Assembly (NCBI GenBank): GCA_964017045.1
Contig: OZ024794.1
Span: forward strand, 35,879,182-35,943,181
Reading direction: 5' to 3'
DNA length: 64,000 nt
Source of the DNA: Omphiscola glabra
Lineage: Eukaryota > Mollusca > Gastropoda > Lymnaeidae
Shown: one piece after another, positions 1 to 11,689 of the stretch
Layout: every line of letters begins with the position of its first letter
How positions within the stretch are numbered: the stretch's first letter is position 1
Translations under genes and position numbers: made by a program
Notes under the pieces: model-generated
Seen by the model: only the letters and a program-made list of their open reading frames with translations
What the model was told of the DNA's origin: nothing
The model's database searches: none

Positions 1-2713
1 AGCCCTACCAACAGAGTCAACAACTCAAACTTCCAGAACTCTGCTTCCTCAACAGCAGGAGAAATATCACACCTGAAAAAGAAAAAAACCCTAATGCATA
101 CAATTCTATAAAATGTTTCAGGAGAGACAAATCTTGAGTCATAAATTCTGGCAGCACTTAAAAATTAAATGTGAATGACTTAAGAACATCTAGATGAAAT
201 TACATAATAGCCTCATCAACACTGTATTTACCCAACAAATTCTTCTTTTCCATCTTCACAACGAATCTTTTCTTTATATCCATGTTGTTTACAGTATGGT
301 TTCTCAGCACGCTGAGAAGGTTATAAAAATGAACACAGTGAATTTAACTAGTGAATAAAATACATTTTAACCCATTGAACCCGCGATCCCGCTTTATCGG
401 TCTGCGCCTTAAAAACCCACACCCCGCCAGACCGATATATCGGTCTCCAATACCTTACCATAGATCGACAGTCCGTATGTATAATGTGTTGTAAATACTG
501 AGTTCATGGTTTATCACGTGACTTGCGAAAGGTCACAGTAATTGCCGCGCCCATGAATGCATTGTTTTTGTTATGTTTTAGTAATGTTTTTCGATGTATA
601 GAGTTGACGAAAATGCAAAAAAAAAAATTCTAAATTACACAAGCTAGAGTACTTTTATGAATATGTAAATAATTCAGAGAATTATTATTTTCTTTTGAAA
701 ATGATTCAAATAAACAAATATATAATGATAGTGACGATCAATTGACTTCAACTAGTGACTAGTGCTATCGATGTGTGCTTAGAAATAAAATAAACAAGGT
801 CTACCCCCTAGTTCTAGCCTTGGCTTTTATGAAAAATCAGGGTCGTATAAATGACCTTTTACTATGCCATTTTACAACATTTCTAAGACATTTTTATTTC
901 TGTTATACATTTATAATACTAATGGACTACTAACAGACACAATTAGATTGAAATAAATAAAATTTATTTAATTTTATAATCATTTGATTTTGTTTGTTTG
1001 TGTGTCAGTGTGTGGACTTTTCTTCCCAGGAGCCCAGGGTTCAAAGGGTTAATTAATGATTAGATCTATTCAAATAATGGGAAATGCTTTTTAAAAAACA
1101 GTTTTGTTGAAATATAGATTTAGAGAAAAACAAACCAATTCATCTTTAGGGCATCTTTGGCACTGTGTAATGGATGTGTACACAGGACATGATGTTTCTT
1201 TTGGTTCTGAAAAATTATTTAAATAAATCTTAAAAAGCTTCTCAAAAACTGTCACAGCAAACAATTAAAATAAAATACACTACACAGGAATTCAGATTCA
1301 ACGAAGCCAAAAAAGCATGAAATAGCAAAACAACCAGTGCAGTAATTGAGGGATTTTGGAAATATATATAAATAAATACTATGCAAGGACACTACACAAA
1401 GTTTTATGATATTGTAGTCCATTTATGAACAAATAGATGCTGATGTTTGTATGAGCTAAGAAAGCTTTCAATTGTGAGCAAACACTGCTGAGTTTTACTA
1501 TAATTTAACAGTTCCTGGAAGTCCTAACTGTGTGGTGTGATTCTTCCATTACCCAGTGCATGGTGGATGGTTAAGAGAAGTCTGATCCAATTTTTAAAAT
1601 GGCTAATAATGAATCATTTAAAATCAGGCATATTTACGATGAGATCTTTGTGATAATTCATGCTCCTTAAACTTGATTGTAAACATATGTTTGTTGGTTT
1701 TTTTTTAAATAGTTTAAAAACCCACAGCACAGATTCTAAGCTGCACCTGGATTTGCCTTGTTATTTCTCATTCTTCTTTAAACTGAAGAGAGATGGTATT
1801 ATAAAATTTGAGGCCATGAGTCTGTACTTTCATATCTTATAAGATGATGGTTTGTACATACTTTTAGAATGCACAGCAAACCAAACAATAGTGCAAGTCA
1901 TTGGTAATATGGTTATTTTTAACCTGCTATTAACTTGATCCCTCTTCTTCAATTTTTTTTTACCTTCTTTTGGCAGTTGTCTTGTATATTCCCAGTGACT
2001 TCGCAGAACAAGAAAAGCAACTGTAAATCTAAAAGAAAAGAAAATTATATTAATTGATACATAATAATTAATTAATTTGCCAAAGCCAGTAAATATTTGC
2101 ACATTATTATATAAATATAAAGGAATACAAAAATAAGAGTAGGATATATATATATTAGTAAAACATGGTGAACATGAATTTGAAAACTAAGATTAACAAT
2201 CAGAAAGATATAGACTGTAAAAAATTTACCATGTTTAATTTTAAAGATAATTTAGTCCAACTATAAAAAGTCACATGATTTGTAAACTTTGACAGAAAAT
2301 AAAAAATATTTTTAATTTTTTTTTTTAAAAAGACTTTCTTTAAAAGATGATTTTCAACAAACTAATACAAAATAATTTAAAATTTGTTAAAATGCATTAT
2401 GGAAAGAAAGTTGGGTAAGAGATTAGCATTTGCCCTATTTTCTTGACTAACAACTAACATCAGAACCTAAATTTAACTATCAGTCCTAGCAGTAGAATAC
2501 ACTTTTGTGACTGACATTTAATGTTTAGATTGTATTTAGGGGCCTATTATGTATTTATATACATAACTCAGTTTTTCAAAGAAACTTGACATAACATAAC
2601 AAACAAGAGAATATTAATTTCTATACTTACAAGGCAACAAAAGCAGCCAGAACAAGAATTCGCTTTTTAGTAAATACTTCAATCATCATGTTATCAAAAC
2701 TCTTCTTCAACAT
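1..2713 (-). CDS. JTB: JTB (jumping translocation breakpoint) orthologue, 5 exons, 3' end outside window
   Basis: Coding exons on the minus strand are 2713-2631, 2028-1964, 1206-1136, 311-232 and 72-1 (partial). All introns have GT/AG ends (first donor GTAAGT) and the phases agree at every junction. An in-frame TGA lies 9 nt upstream of the ATG at 2713. The conceptual protein has an N-terminal hydrophobic segment (about residues 19-38, ILVLAAFVALLFTVAFLVL), which would serve as a signal peptide or anchor. A Cys-rich ectodomain with six cysteines follows, including C-x2-C and C-x10-C around GYKEKIRC. It ends in the JTB hallmark EFWKFE, just before the expected membrane segment, which starts LLTLLVG and is cut by the window edge. 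Human JTB has the same six-cysteine order, a GYVEKITC motif and FWKFE. JTB is a small single-pass membrane protein linked to mitochondria and cytokinesis; its mechanism is poorly known. Identity is inferred from motif order, without alignment software. The intron between exons 3 and 4 carries a MITE. Confidence 0.88.
371..1048. mobile_element. piggyBac-type MITE in the JTB intron
   Basis: The element is bounded by TTAA at 367-370 and 1049-1052. Its termini are inverted: CCCATTGAACCC on the left and GGGTTCAAAGGG on the right (11 of 12 match). TTAA duplications with CCC...GGG ends are the signature of the piggyBac superfamily. The 678-bp interior has no transposase frame, so it is non-autonomous. 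It lies between JTB coding exons 3 and 4. Confidence 0.8.
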
Positions 2714-3821
2714 AATGTGTCAAGTAAATATATGTTACCTGGAATATCAAAACTGGAAAGAATCAAAGAAAGCTAAATAAGTATATTACAATTTTTTAAT
2801 GCAAACACACATCTGCTGCAAAAATGAGGAGGGGAAAGAGAGAGAATGTGATGTTTTAGCTACTTACTGAGAGAAACCATAATAGGAATAAAACATTTCA
2901 ATTAAATGGCTGCCCTAATTTCTGTCTGTACATAAATTTTGTGGCAAATGTGGCAACTTATTGTATCTCTCTTGATATGCGGGAAGAAGTGTTAAGGACC
3001 TGTGGTCGATCCTTTCCCTCAGCTAAAACACTTAACATATTGAAAACCTAACTTACAGTTTCATAAATACACTTTTACATACTTTATTCCAGCAGGTTCC
3101 ACAATTTCATGGCAAACATAGCAACTTAATTGCATCCCTCTAGATATGTGGCAAGAAGTGTCAAAGACCTGTGGTCGCACCCTTCCCTCAACTTACACAT
3201 GTGTACTATCCAATGTAGCCTCATTTTAAATATTAATATTAATTTACAACATTCCATCAGGGTATTAATAATTTTTAAAAATTTAACTCTCGTAATAATT
3301 CAAGAATTAAAAAAAGGGAATTCACTCATCCCGGTGCAAAAGATAAGCATACATTCCCCAAAAAATAATTTATATGTTTAGAGTTATTCTTAGAGGTGTA
3401 TGCTTAAAATTAAGTCTATCAATATCATCAATGGTAAATCAATTGATGGTAATCTCTTATTTTGGCGCCCTAATTTAAATGCAAATGGAGAAGCATTTTT
3501 TGTTTTGTTTCATTGTTAAGTTTTTAATTAAAAATATAAATTATCAACTTATTTCATTATTAAAAGGATTTAATAAGTTAAATATTGACTTTTAGTCCCA
3601 AAACAAAAGCTAATAGGCCTACTGTTAAAATGTATGAGGTAAAAAAAAGTACAATCCATTTCCATGCATCATTTGTTATTCACTGCGCCATTGTGATTGT
3701 CTTTGACTTATACAATGAGAAATCAGACATTAAAAATCCCTTTAAATAAGTTAAATATAAAACCCCAAAAAATTATATGAATATGACACGACGAAAAATT
3801 ATTTTTATTAATATTAATAGG
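2714..3821. other. JTB upstream region; AT-rich with a diverged direct duplicate
   Basis: No coding exon seen. On the minus strand the sequence just upstream of the JTB ATG contains TTTTGATATTCCAG (around 2740), a possible acceptor for a 5'UTR intron; the promoter and first exon were not located. Two diverged copies of an ~85-bp sequence (about 2943-3025 and 3112-3198) both contain a 'gacctgtggtcg' core. The rest is AT-rich with nothing recognisable. Confidence 0.4.
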
Positions 3822-4630
3822 CAGTGTCTACACGTCCGGTTATAGTGCAGGAGATATACGTCTGGCGGGCCTGTCACGTGACCGCCGGACAACCAGTGGA
3901 AGATATTCCAGCGGCAGACATGTCATGTGACCGCTGGATGACTAGTAGGTGTTATTGTTCCGTCAGGTCATTTGACAAGAGGTCACTGGCAAAATAGTTG
4001 CATTGCATATGATATTCCAATATTGTGTACAATAATTACATATATTAGTCAGCCGATCCCTAGATAATAAATAAATAAATACTGAGCATGTTAATATATT
4101 CATATGCTATGAGTTACATGAAGTGTAGGCATTTGACTTTGAATATCAAACTAGTCGGCCTATACTTAACTACAGTCGAACCCGCTTATCTCGACCTCGG
4201 TTAACTCGCCAACCCTGTTAAGTCGACGTCTTTGGCGTGGAACCGCCAAATTCTCTCTTTGTCTTAGCATTTTCTCATCGGTTATGTCGATTCTTTTATG
4301 TCGCCGAACCCTAATATCTCGAGCACAAAAGAGGGCCAAATTTGCCACTTAACGTTGGTTATCTCGATCCCCATGACCAATCGCCAGCTTTTAGTTAGTT
4401 ATCAATGCCACAAAAGGAAACCACAAACTTGACTAAGCAATGCATTGGAATCAATCAATATAATATTTTAATTTGAGGTTAAAAAACCCGGTAGAGTCCA
4501 TATTATAATGGGTCATCATTTGCCGTGTGCAAAGTGTCATGGCCATGCGCATGGGCAGCGGTCATGTGACTTGGTCACCGGACGTATATCTCCCCCACTA
4601 TTCGTCCAGTTGCCGGACATGTAGACACTT
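3822..4630. mobile_element. Non-autonomous TIR element, superfamily uncertain
   Basis: The ends are inverted: GCAGTGTCTACACGTCCGG on the left, CCGGACATGTAGACACTTC on the right. A second subterminal pair (GGAGATATACGTC) occurs on each side. TATTAATATTA directly flanks both ends (3806-3816 and 4634-4644) and may be a target duplication, although it is itself nearly palindromic. No transposase frame. It contains a pogo-like fragment at 4173-4372. Confidence 0.65.
4173..4372. mobile_element. Possible pogo/Tigger-like MITE fragment
   Basis: It starts CAGTCGAACCCGCTTATCTC and has repeated 'cggttatctcga/cggttaactcg' blocks resembling the TIRs of pogo-type elements. No clear opposite end was found, so this may be a one-ended remnant nested in the surrounding element. 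Confidence 0.4.
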
Positions 4631-4787
4631 CGATATTAATATTACTATGGCCTACTTATACTACTATACTCTATACTGATACTTTAACTATAATGAACTA
4701 TTTATTAGTAACAACTATTATTTTGACTGAAACTAAAGTCAATGAACTTTTATTTTAATGTAGTTTAAATAAGTAAATAAATAGGTA

Positions 4788-5774
4788 AATGTGAAGAGAT
4801 ATCACCACGTTTTTTACCATGGCCGACATCTTGGTTGCCGCACCCACGAACTTATGTCTTAAATGTATCCCTAAACCTAACCTGAACCCTAAACTTATCC
4901 CTAACCTGGGTTTTCACCCTAGTAAAATTAAGAATAAATGGTTAAAAAATTTCCTAAAGGGAAGCGTTATCCGCACGGTTTTGGACGTGAGAATAATGCT
5001 GAGAACTGTGAGATGTGTAAAAAAATATTAACTAAAATTATGCATTTTTAAAATTTAGCCTTTATTTCAGGAATTAAAAACTGATAATTAATTAAACGTA
5101 GCCTAAGTTTAACTTAGCTTAAGGCGACATTTTTCGTAGGCTAATTGAACACAAATTACTGTGTGGAATGAATCGTAAATGTGTGAAAGCCAGCCTGTCT
5201 TAGGTCTAGGCCTAGATCTATAATGTAGGTATAGGCCTATAATCTTGTAGACTAGTAGCATTAAGATGCGTTTTATTTAGGACCTATGGCTTAGAGGCGA
5301 TACAGTCTACTACTAGACCTAATAAGGCAGTGTTTAGCATTCCGAGAAAACCACGCCTTGTATACGCTATATTTCCAAAACTACGATCGGCACATTTCAT
5401 GAAATTTCGGAAAAATTCTGTACTCAACACTTTTTTTTTTCTTCAATAGATCTAGAAATAATGCATGATATGTCAATAGTGTATTTTATTTTTCATTCAT
5501 TGCATGTAAGAGTTGAAAATAAAACACAGCTTATTGTCGATCGTGCTGTCGTGCTTGAAATCATTAAGCGCTTTTTTTCAATGTCACTTGAACAGCCGCT
5601 ATAATGCGCATGCGCAGAGGAGCCGTGCGGATATTGCTCGGCGTTATCCTCACGACCAAAACCGTGCGGAAAACCACTCTGTTTCCTAAATGTATCCCTA
5701 AACCTAACCTGAATCCTAAATCTATCCCTAAACCTAACCTGAACCCTAAAGTCAATGTGCTATCTCTTCACATT
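4788..5774. mobile_element. TIR element with telomere-like CCTAAACCTAACC blocks
   Basis: The left end AATGTGAAGAGATA (from 4788) is matched inverted by TATCTCTTCACATT at 5761-5774. Just inside each end is a C-rich degenerate telomere-like run (about 4860-4915 and 5688-5750) built from cctaaacctaacc and tgaaccctaaa words. No transposase frame. Superfamily not identified. Confidence 0.55.
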
Positions 5775-7303
5775 AGCCAATAAGTTATCTATGCAGTTAT
5801 TCAATTAATATTTAAAAACCGCTTAATAATAATAATGATCACTCCTCAAGATTACCCAATTGATAATATTGTATAATAGTATATATCAATAAATAGTTAG
5901 GCTAAGTAACAACTGTCAAGTATTACAGCGGGAGTGTTTGGATTTGAGTTGGTGTCTGACTCACTCACTCACTCAGACGTCAGGTTGTTCTTTGAGAATT
6001 AAAATTAATAATAAAAATAAGTAAATAAAATAATTTTTTATAATTATAAGTATAAGTCAACTGACAACTCTGTAACATTAAAAAAACGGATCCATGAGAA
6101 TATGCCAGATTTGTTAACTGATTTGATTTTTAAGTCAGTACACCAAGATCACTCGCTAACCAAAATAAATCATAACAAATTTAGCCTCTTTATGTATTTC
6201 CATGAAATAATGCAAACTTTTAATGTAACCCTCAGAAATAATACTTACAATCTTCATTCATTTATTTTATTTTTTCTCAATAGGAGTTACTCCCCTTTGG
6301 TATATGAAAAAGTTTACCCTTTTCGATTTATTTGCAAAATAAAATAATGGGTCTTGCTAATCTACTATATTAGTAAAAAAAACAGGGACTATGTTTTTAA
6401 ATGCGTCGGTCAGTTACATGAAAACCAAACAAGGCACGGGTCTCACACCTCTAAGGGGCCTCACGCGTCTTGTGGATGGGGGGTGTAAATCAAAGAGTCA
6501 GAAGGCACCATATTTTATTATTTTTTAGTTATTTGAATTTGAATGGTGAAAATGAAAGTTATAATTGTTAGAATTTCCAAATAAAACCTTAAAGTTACTG
6601 CATTTGTTTGGAAATTTATGCTGTTTCCTTTTCCCTTAGATAAATATTATATTAATACATATGACAAATATTATTATATATGAATATGACGCTTTTAGGA
6701 AAAACAATTTTGTAAAAATCCTTTATATAACTTTACTTAGTCTTTACTTTAGTTCCTGGATGGTGGACTGTCAGGCAAAATATTTGGACGGCTAATTGAC
6801 CTGCTTCAATTTATTTAGCCAATCAAGCTGAAACTTGGCACATAGACTCATTGCAGATGACATTATATCAAATTTTCAGCCCCCAAATTAGTTTCTAAGG
6901 AGAAAATAAATGAAAATTTCTGACTGCGCTAAATGTGCTTCTTTTTTTTTTTTTTTAAATCGTATCTGCGTTTGTTGCGTAATATTTTCTTCAGTTGTTC
7001 TAAAACAATTGGGGAAATAACTCTGCGGTGTAAAAGCGGGAGGGTCATTAGAATATTAATTAATATAGTTCAGGGGCGTGAACAAATTGTGCTGTTGCGA
7101 GCCTTGGGCGGGGGAGCTAATTGGGATTCTTATAAAGTGCGTTACTTGCAGACAGAGAAAAAAATGGGAAGATAAAGCGTGGACGGGACTAAAACTAGGC
7201 GATGCCGTGCGTAGTGCAGAAAACAGAGAGGATTGGAGAAGGAAAGTTTGCATGACATGTATGGCGCCCCAACGGTCCCAGGACATGGTGGATGATGTAC
7301 TTG
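5775..7303. other. Intergenic, AT-rich, nothing recognised
   Basis: Only short chance frames are present. A 'gggtctcacacctctaaggg / gcctcacgcgtctt' motif near 6440-6475 resembles the 18-bp repeat at 49.13 kb. No gene or bounded element is supported. Confidence 0.5.
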
Positions 7304-7370
7304 CAGTGGCGTAGCTACGGTTGGTGTCACCCGGTGCGGTAAAACCATGGTGTCACCCCCTCGCACCCTT
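7304..7370 (+). mobile_element. Left end of a CAGTGGCGTAG-family hAT MITE
   Basis: It starts CAGTGGCGTAGCTACGG and is followed by ggtgtcacccggtgcgg, shared with the copies at 61211 and (inverted) 32521. The opposite terminus was not found, so it is truncated or decayed. Confidence 0.5.
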
Positions 7371-8041
7371 ATAGATGTACTCTATTCGTGAATTTTGAGT
7401 TATATGCAATAGAATTTTAAAAGATTGAGATATGTGTTGTTTTTTAATTAATAATTTAAGGGGCGCATAAAAATAGTGCATATTTCATTAATTATTATAT
7501 CGAAAAGGTTTGCGATTTCTAATACACCTTCCCAAACTTTACCAGCAATTTCGTTCGGGGCCCTCGATCTCTTCTCTCTCTATAATTAAAGTCACAGTAC
7601 CGACACATTTTAATATTTTGTATTTAACAAATAAAAGGGCTGGATTTAAGTTATTAAAATATTTTTTTTTTGAACCGGCTAAATTAAGATTTCCTTTTTG
7701 TTTGGTAGGCATAGTTGGACTATAGATTTGTCCAGGGGCGAAACTAAGCTGAGGCGAAAAAAAACTGTTTATTTCAGACATTTTTCCAGCGGGGGGCGCA
7801 TTTCAGATTTTCGGGGGGGGGGGGGCAGCGCCAGTTGCCAGTGGGCAGTTACCAGTGGGAATTTGCCAGAGTCTTAGCTAAGGGTGACAGACTGAACATA
7901 CGTCTCGGGGAGCCAGACTAGCGGGGGCACCCGCTTTGATGGTATTAAATGGTTGAAAATAATTAGTTTCAGAGTTAAAAAGGGGGGGTGCGTAAAATGA
8001 ATCATGTCCCCTGACGAAAAACACTCTTGCTAAGATCTTTC

Positions 8042-8205
8042 CAGTGGCGTAGAAAAGGGGAGATTGTTCACCCAGGTGTCACTTTTTATTTATATGGAGG
8101 TGCGGCATTATCGGACAACTACACAGTTTGTATCGTGAAAGGGGGAGGGGCAAGAATATTTGGGCCCCATGGTGGCCCTAATAGTAGCTACGTCTCTAGG
8201 CACTG
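8042..8205. mobile_element. CAGTGGCGTAG-family hAT MITE, decayed
   Basis: The left end is CAGTGGCGTAG and the right end CTACGTCTCTAGGCACTG, which carries a small insertion. The flanking 8-mers GATCTTTC and TATCTATC agree at 6 of 8 positions, consistent with an old hAT target duplication. The interior is non-coding. Confidence 0.5.
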
Positions 8206-8289
8206 TATCTATCGTCACCAAAATTATCGATTATTTTCATCGGGTGGTGGGTAGAAATATAGGGCGCTGGTGAATCTTGCTTTTATTTG

Positions 8290-8945
8290 TGTGCATAAGA
8301 CAAAGATCATAATGGTAAACTCAGCCAACCAAGAGCATATCTCTCTGTTAGGAAATGTACTGGAAGAAGTGGAGGCCTTCACATGCTTATGCAGCACCAT
8401 TGACTAAAATGGTAGATCTGAAATGGATGTCAGGGCTAGAATTCGAAAGGCTAGGTTAGCCTTTGTGTTTATTAAATAAAATATTGGAGTAAAAGGAGCT
8501 GACTCTTCAAACCAAAGTCAGAATTTCCAACACAAATGTCAAAACAGTCCTACTATGTGGAACCGAAAGCATTACACAGAAAGTACATATCTCCATAAAC
8601 ACTATCCTGAACATCAAATGGCCAAAAACCATCAACAACAAATACTGACTAGATTCAACATACTTATAGCCTATTGCTGAAGACATAATTAGGAAAAGAT
8701 TGATTTGGATAGAGCTCACTCTCCTCAAACACCCATATAACATTACCAGACAATCCTCAACATGAAATCCACAGGGGAAAAGGAAGAGATGAAGTGTAAA
8801 AATAAATGGAGATGTGAGCTAGAGGCAGACATACAAAGTATCGGATGCACATGGAAGCAACTGGAAAGGAACGCCCAGAACAGAGATGAATTGAAAATTC
8901 TTGTAGACGGCCTATGCCCCAGACGGGTAAAAGGCATACGTAAAT
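8290..8945 (+). pseudogene. LINE (non-LTR retrotransposon) C-terminal fragment
   Basis: Reading across frameshifts gives, in order, motifs of the region downstream of reverse transcriptase in a common animal LINE: VEAFTCLCSTI (usual VxxFxYLGS), MDVRARIRKAR, KTVLLCGTESI, then HPYNITRQSSTWNPQGKRKR and an open stretch from 8762 (ELEADIQSIGCTWKQLERNA, NRDELKILVDGLCPRR). The last part is the longest undamaged frame and ends in a stop at 8945. In intact relatives this part follows the RT thumb and ends the protein. Several stops and shifts make it inactive. A minus-strand relative lies at 28.87 kb. The clade cannot be fixed by eye. Confidence 0.7.
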
Positions 8946-9876
8946 AAGTAAGATGAATCTTGAGCGGTAGAGGGGACACGGGAGCTTTATCTTCAGATTT
9001 TTTTTTAAATTTCAAAATCAAGAATTGCATTTTAGAGTAAAGGTAAAGTTGAATTCAATGTCTCGATTAGACTTTCTTATCAGGGGAAGGAAGTTCTGAA
9101 GGGTCTAGGGAGGCATTATGGTGCCAGTGCCATACACAAACTGCATGCACTTGAGTTGTGGCCTGCCACAGGGTAATCATTTGGCACAAGACTATATTCA
9201 ACCCCATAATCAACTGTAACATTGATTAGCGTGAGTTAAGGGGTACAGAACTTGAGGGTGCTGAAGACAGTCGCAAGGGTGCATTTTGGCGCTTACTTCA
9301 ATTTGTTGTTTCTTTCAGATAATTTTGGTGACGTTTCAAACTTTTGTGTGGGAAGTGCCAAAATTAGCCACAATAATGAGCAAAGACATCTTTAACGCCG
9401 CACCAGGGGTGCGTGAAATAAATTCATCCCTTTGTGGCGCCCTTGAGGGTTTGTATTTTCCCTAGCTTAATAACGCATATTAAATCTTTATATAGTCTCC
9501 AGAAAATTTTTGATCAATTCAAAATACAAGAAAGCATTTTAGTAAATAATTTTTTTAGTTTTTCAACATTCTACAAATGGAGAGCAACGGAAGAGATGCT
9601 AATTTTAAATAAAAATATATATGTCACTTAACCTTAGAAATATTATGAGAGCCAAGCAACCACTACGATTGCAGAGGCTTCGGATATTTTAAGGGCTTGT
9701 GATGTGGATATTTTCTTACTTATCTTCTCTCAATGCAAGGTTGGTGAGAAAAAAAACAAAAAAATGGCAAAAGGAGTCTCGAAAAGTCAAGAGACGGCTC
9801 TGCTTGACCTGATTGTGTTTTCAGTGCCAAAATGTGTAGCATGTTCTCTGTTCTTAGCAAGAGGTGCCCTCACTGG
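8946..9876. other. Intergenic before the hAT element
   Basis: No bounded feature or coding frame is supported. The last ~50 bases before 9877 could belong to the same LINE that resumes at 12685, because its reading (…CPHW) joins LGNVRRM after the hAT; that left-side similarity is weak. Confidence 0.35.
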
Positions 9877-11267
9877 CAATGTTCCATTAAAGCTGCGCAG
9901 CTGTTTTGAATTATCGCGCATCAAATTTCTATAAATATAAATTCGAACTCTACAGCCGGAAATACACAGTTTTTATAACATATACATTCATGTTTTTAAT
10001 TTGATTCAGATCTATATTTTTGTCTTCTAATTTTTACGTAGAACTTTCAATTTACATACTTACCCATACAAATCGGATCAAGCTGGCTTCGTTCTGAACC
10101 ACCGCCGCCATTCATGTAAATTTCGTGGCGCATACTGCGCAGTGAATCTGTATAAAGTAAATAAATCGCATATCTCTAGTGTATTATAAATTTAGTAGCT
10201 AATTATTTTAATAATGTTTTAACCGTTATGTCTAAACGTCTGTTAAGCGAACTGTTAGCGACATCCCATTCTAGAAAAAAGTGTAGATCAAATTTTAAAA
10301 CGGAATGGCTCAATGAATTTGTGCATGCAGCACTACCAGACTGTCAAGCTGTTTGATCTTTTAAATATCGTGAAATTCATGATGATGTTGTCTGTGAAAT
10401 GTGCTTCAAAGCTAATGCGGGGGTGGTTTCTCCATGGGAACAATGTGGGAGGCTTGGAATCTGGATTATCTTAAACGACATATCAAGCAAAAAATACACA
10501 CAGATGCTGTACATAGACTTCGTTCTATACAGTCAGGAGGTGTACTGCGAATGCTTACAGGAAGTGTCTCTGATCTAGTCATGAGACAAAAAGCAGCACA
10601 ACGTAAAAGTGCTAAAGAAGACCAGGTTAAAATTTGGATTGACAACGTCCTTTTGGCTATCAACATGAATGCGGTTCAATACATATACACAACCATATAG
10701 CTAAGTATGCTACAGTCCCTGATTGCTGGAGCAGTAAGAATTACGCGTTTGAGTTTGTTGATTCTATCTATTCTATAGTGAAGGATGCTATAATTAGTGA
10801 ACATCGCAATGCAAAGTTCCACACTTTAACAGTAGATGAGAGCATTGATATATCACTGACAAAAATGTTGATCTTATACGGAAAGTTTCGGCCATATCCC
10901 GATAATGTTTATAAGACAGTGTGTGTTGGAATTTTGTCTCTGTCGGCATGTGACAGTAACTCTGTGGAATCAGCAATAACAGAGTTTTATCAAGAGAATT
11001 CGTTGGACATGCAGAAAATGATTATGTTTACCTCTGATGATGCATCGGTTATGCTTGGGAAGAACAATAGAATTAGGACAATTCTTCGCCGACGTATTCC
11101 ACATCTACTGAAACAACATTCCGTAGCTCATCGCGAAGATTTATGCATCGATGATGCCTGCAAATATATACGTTTAATGGCAGACCTTGCAACATTCCTT
11201 AGGACAGTGTACACATTGTTCAGTAAGCTGACAGTACGGAAAGCCCAGTTTACCGAACTAGCTATGG

Positions 11268-11462
11268 CAGCGATCGGCAAACTCATTAGTCAAAAGAGCC
11301 AAAAATCAGCAGCAGGACTATTACAAAAATTGAGAGTCAAACTTCTATTCAAGAATATGTCCAGTACCATGTTTTCTGAGTCAAACCCGATTTGTGGCCG
11401 AGCCGCACTCAGGTCGCCAAAGAACCGCTTGCGGCTCGAGAGCCACGATTTTTCGACAACTG
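11268..11462. mobile_element. hAT MITE inserted in the hAT transposase (first)
   Basis: It begins CAGCGATCGGCAAACTC and ends TTTTTCGACAACTG. The flanking 8-mers AGCTATGG (11260-11267) and AGCTAAGG (11463-11470) match at 7 of 8. The interior closely resembles the MITE at 57549-57767, including the 'gtggccgagccgcactcag' block. It interrupts the transposase reading at about residue 163 of the open block. Confidence 0.8.
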
Positions 11463-11500
11463 AGCTAAGGTGCTGGAATGTGATTCCGTAGCCTTTAGAC

Positions 11501-11689
11501 CAGTGGTTCGCCACCTTCCTAATGCGGCGACCCTTTAAACAAAATTGTGGCGACCCCCAATCACAAAATTACTTCCGTTGGTACTTCATAACTGCAGAAT
11601 ATATGTGTTTTCCGATGATCGTAGGCGACCCCTGTGAAAGGGTCGTTCGACCCCCTAAGGGGTCGCGACCCACAGGTTGAGAACTGCTG
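11501..11689. mobile_element. hAT MITE inserted in the hAT transposase (second)
   Basis: Perfect 8-bp target duplications CTTTAGAC flank it at 11493-11500 and 11690-11697. Its ends, CAGTGGTTCGCCACC and GGTTGAGAACTGCTG, are the CAGTGGTTCTCAACC-type termini known from Charlie-like hAT elements. The 189-bp interior is non-coding and contains 'ggcgaccc' words on both strands. Confidence 0.9.

Noticed and set aside
1830..2102. 90-codon minus-strand frame as a gene of its own
   Set aside because: It reads through JTB exon 2 (2028-1964) into both introns; only the spliced 65 bp is supported.
4858..5750. Interstitial telomere
   Set aside because: Units are degenerate and not TTAGGG; the blocks lie inside an inverted-repeat element.
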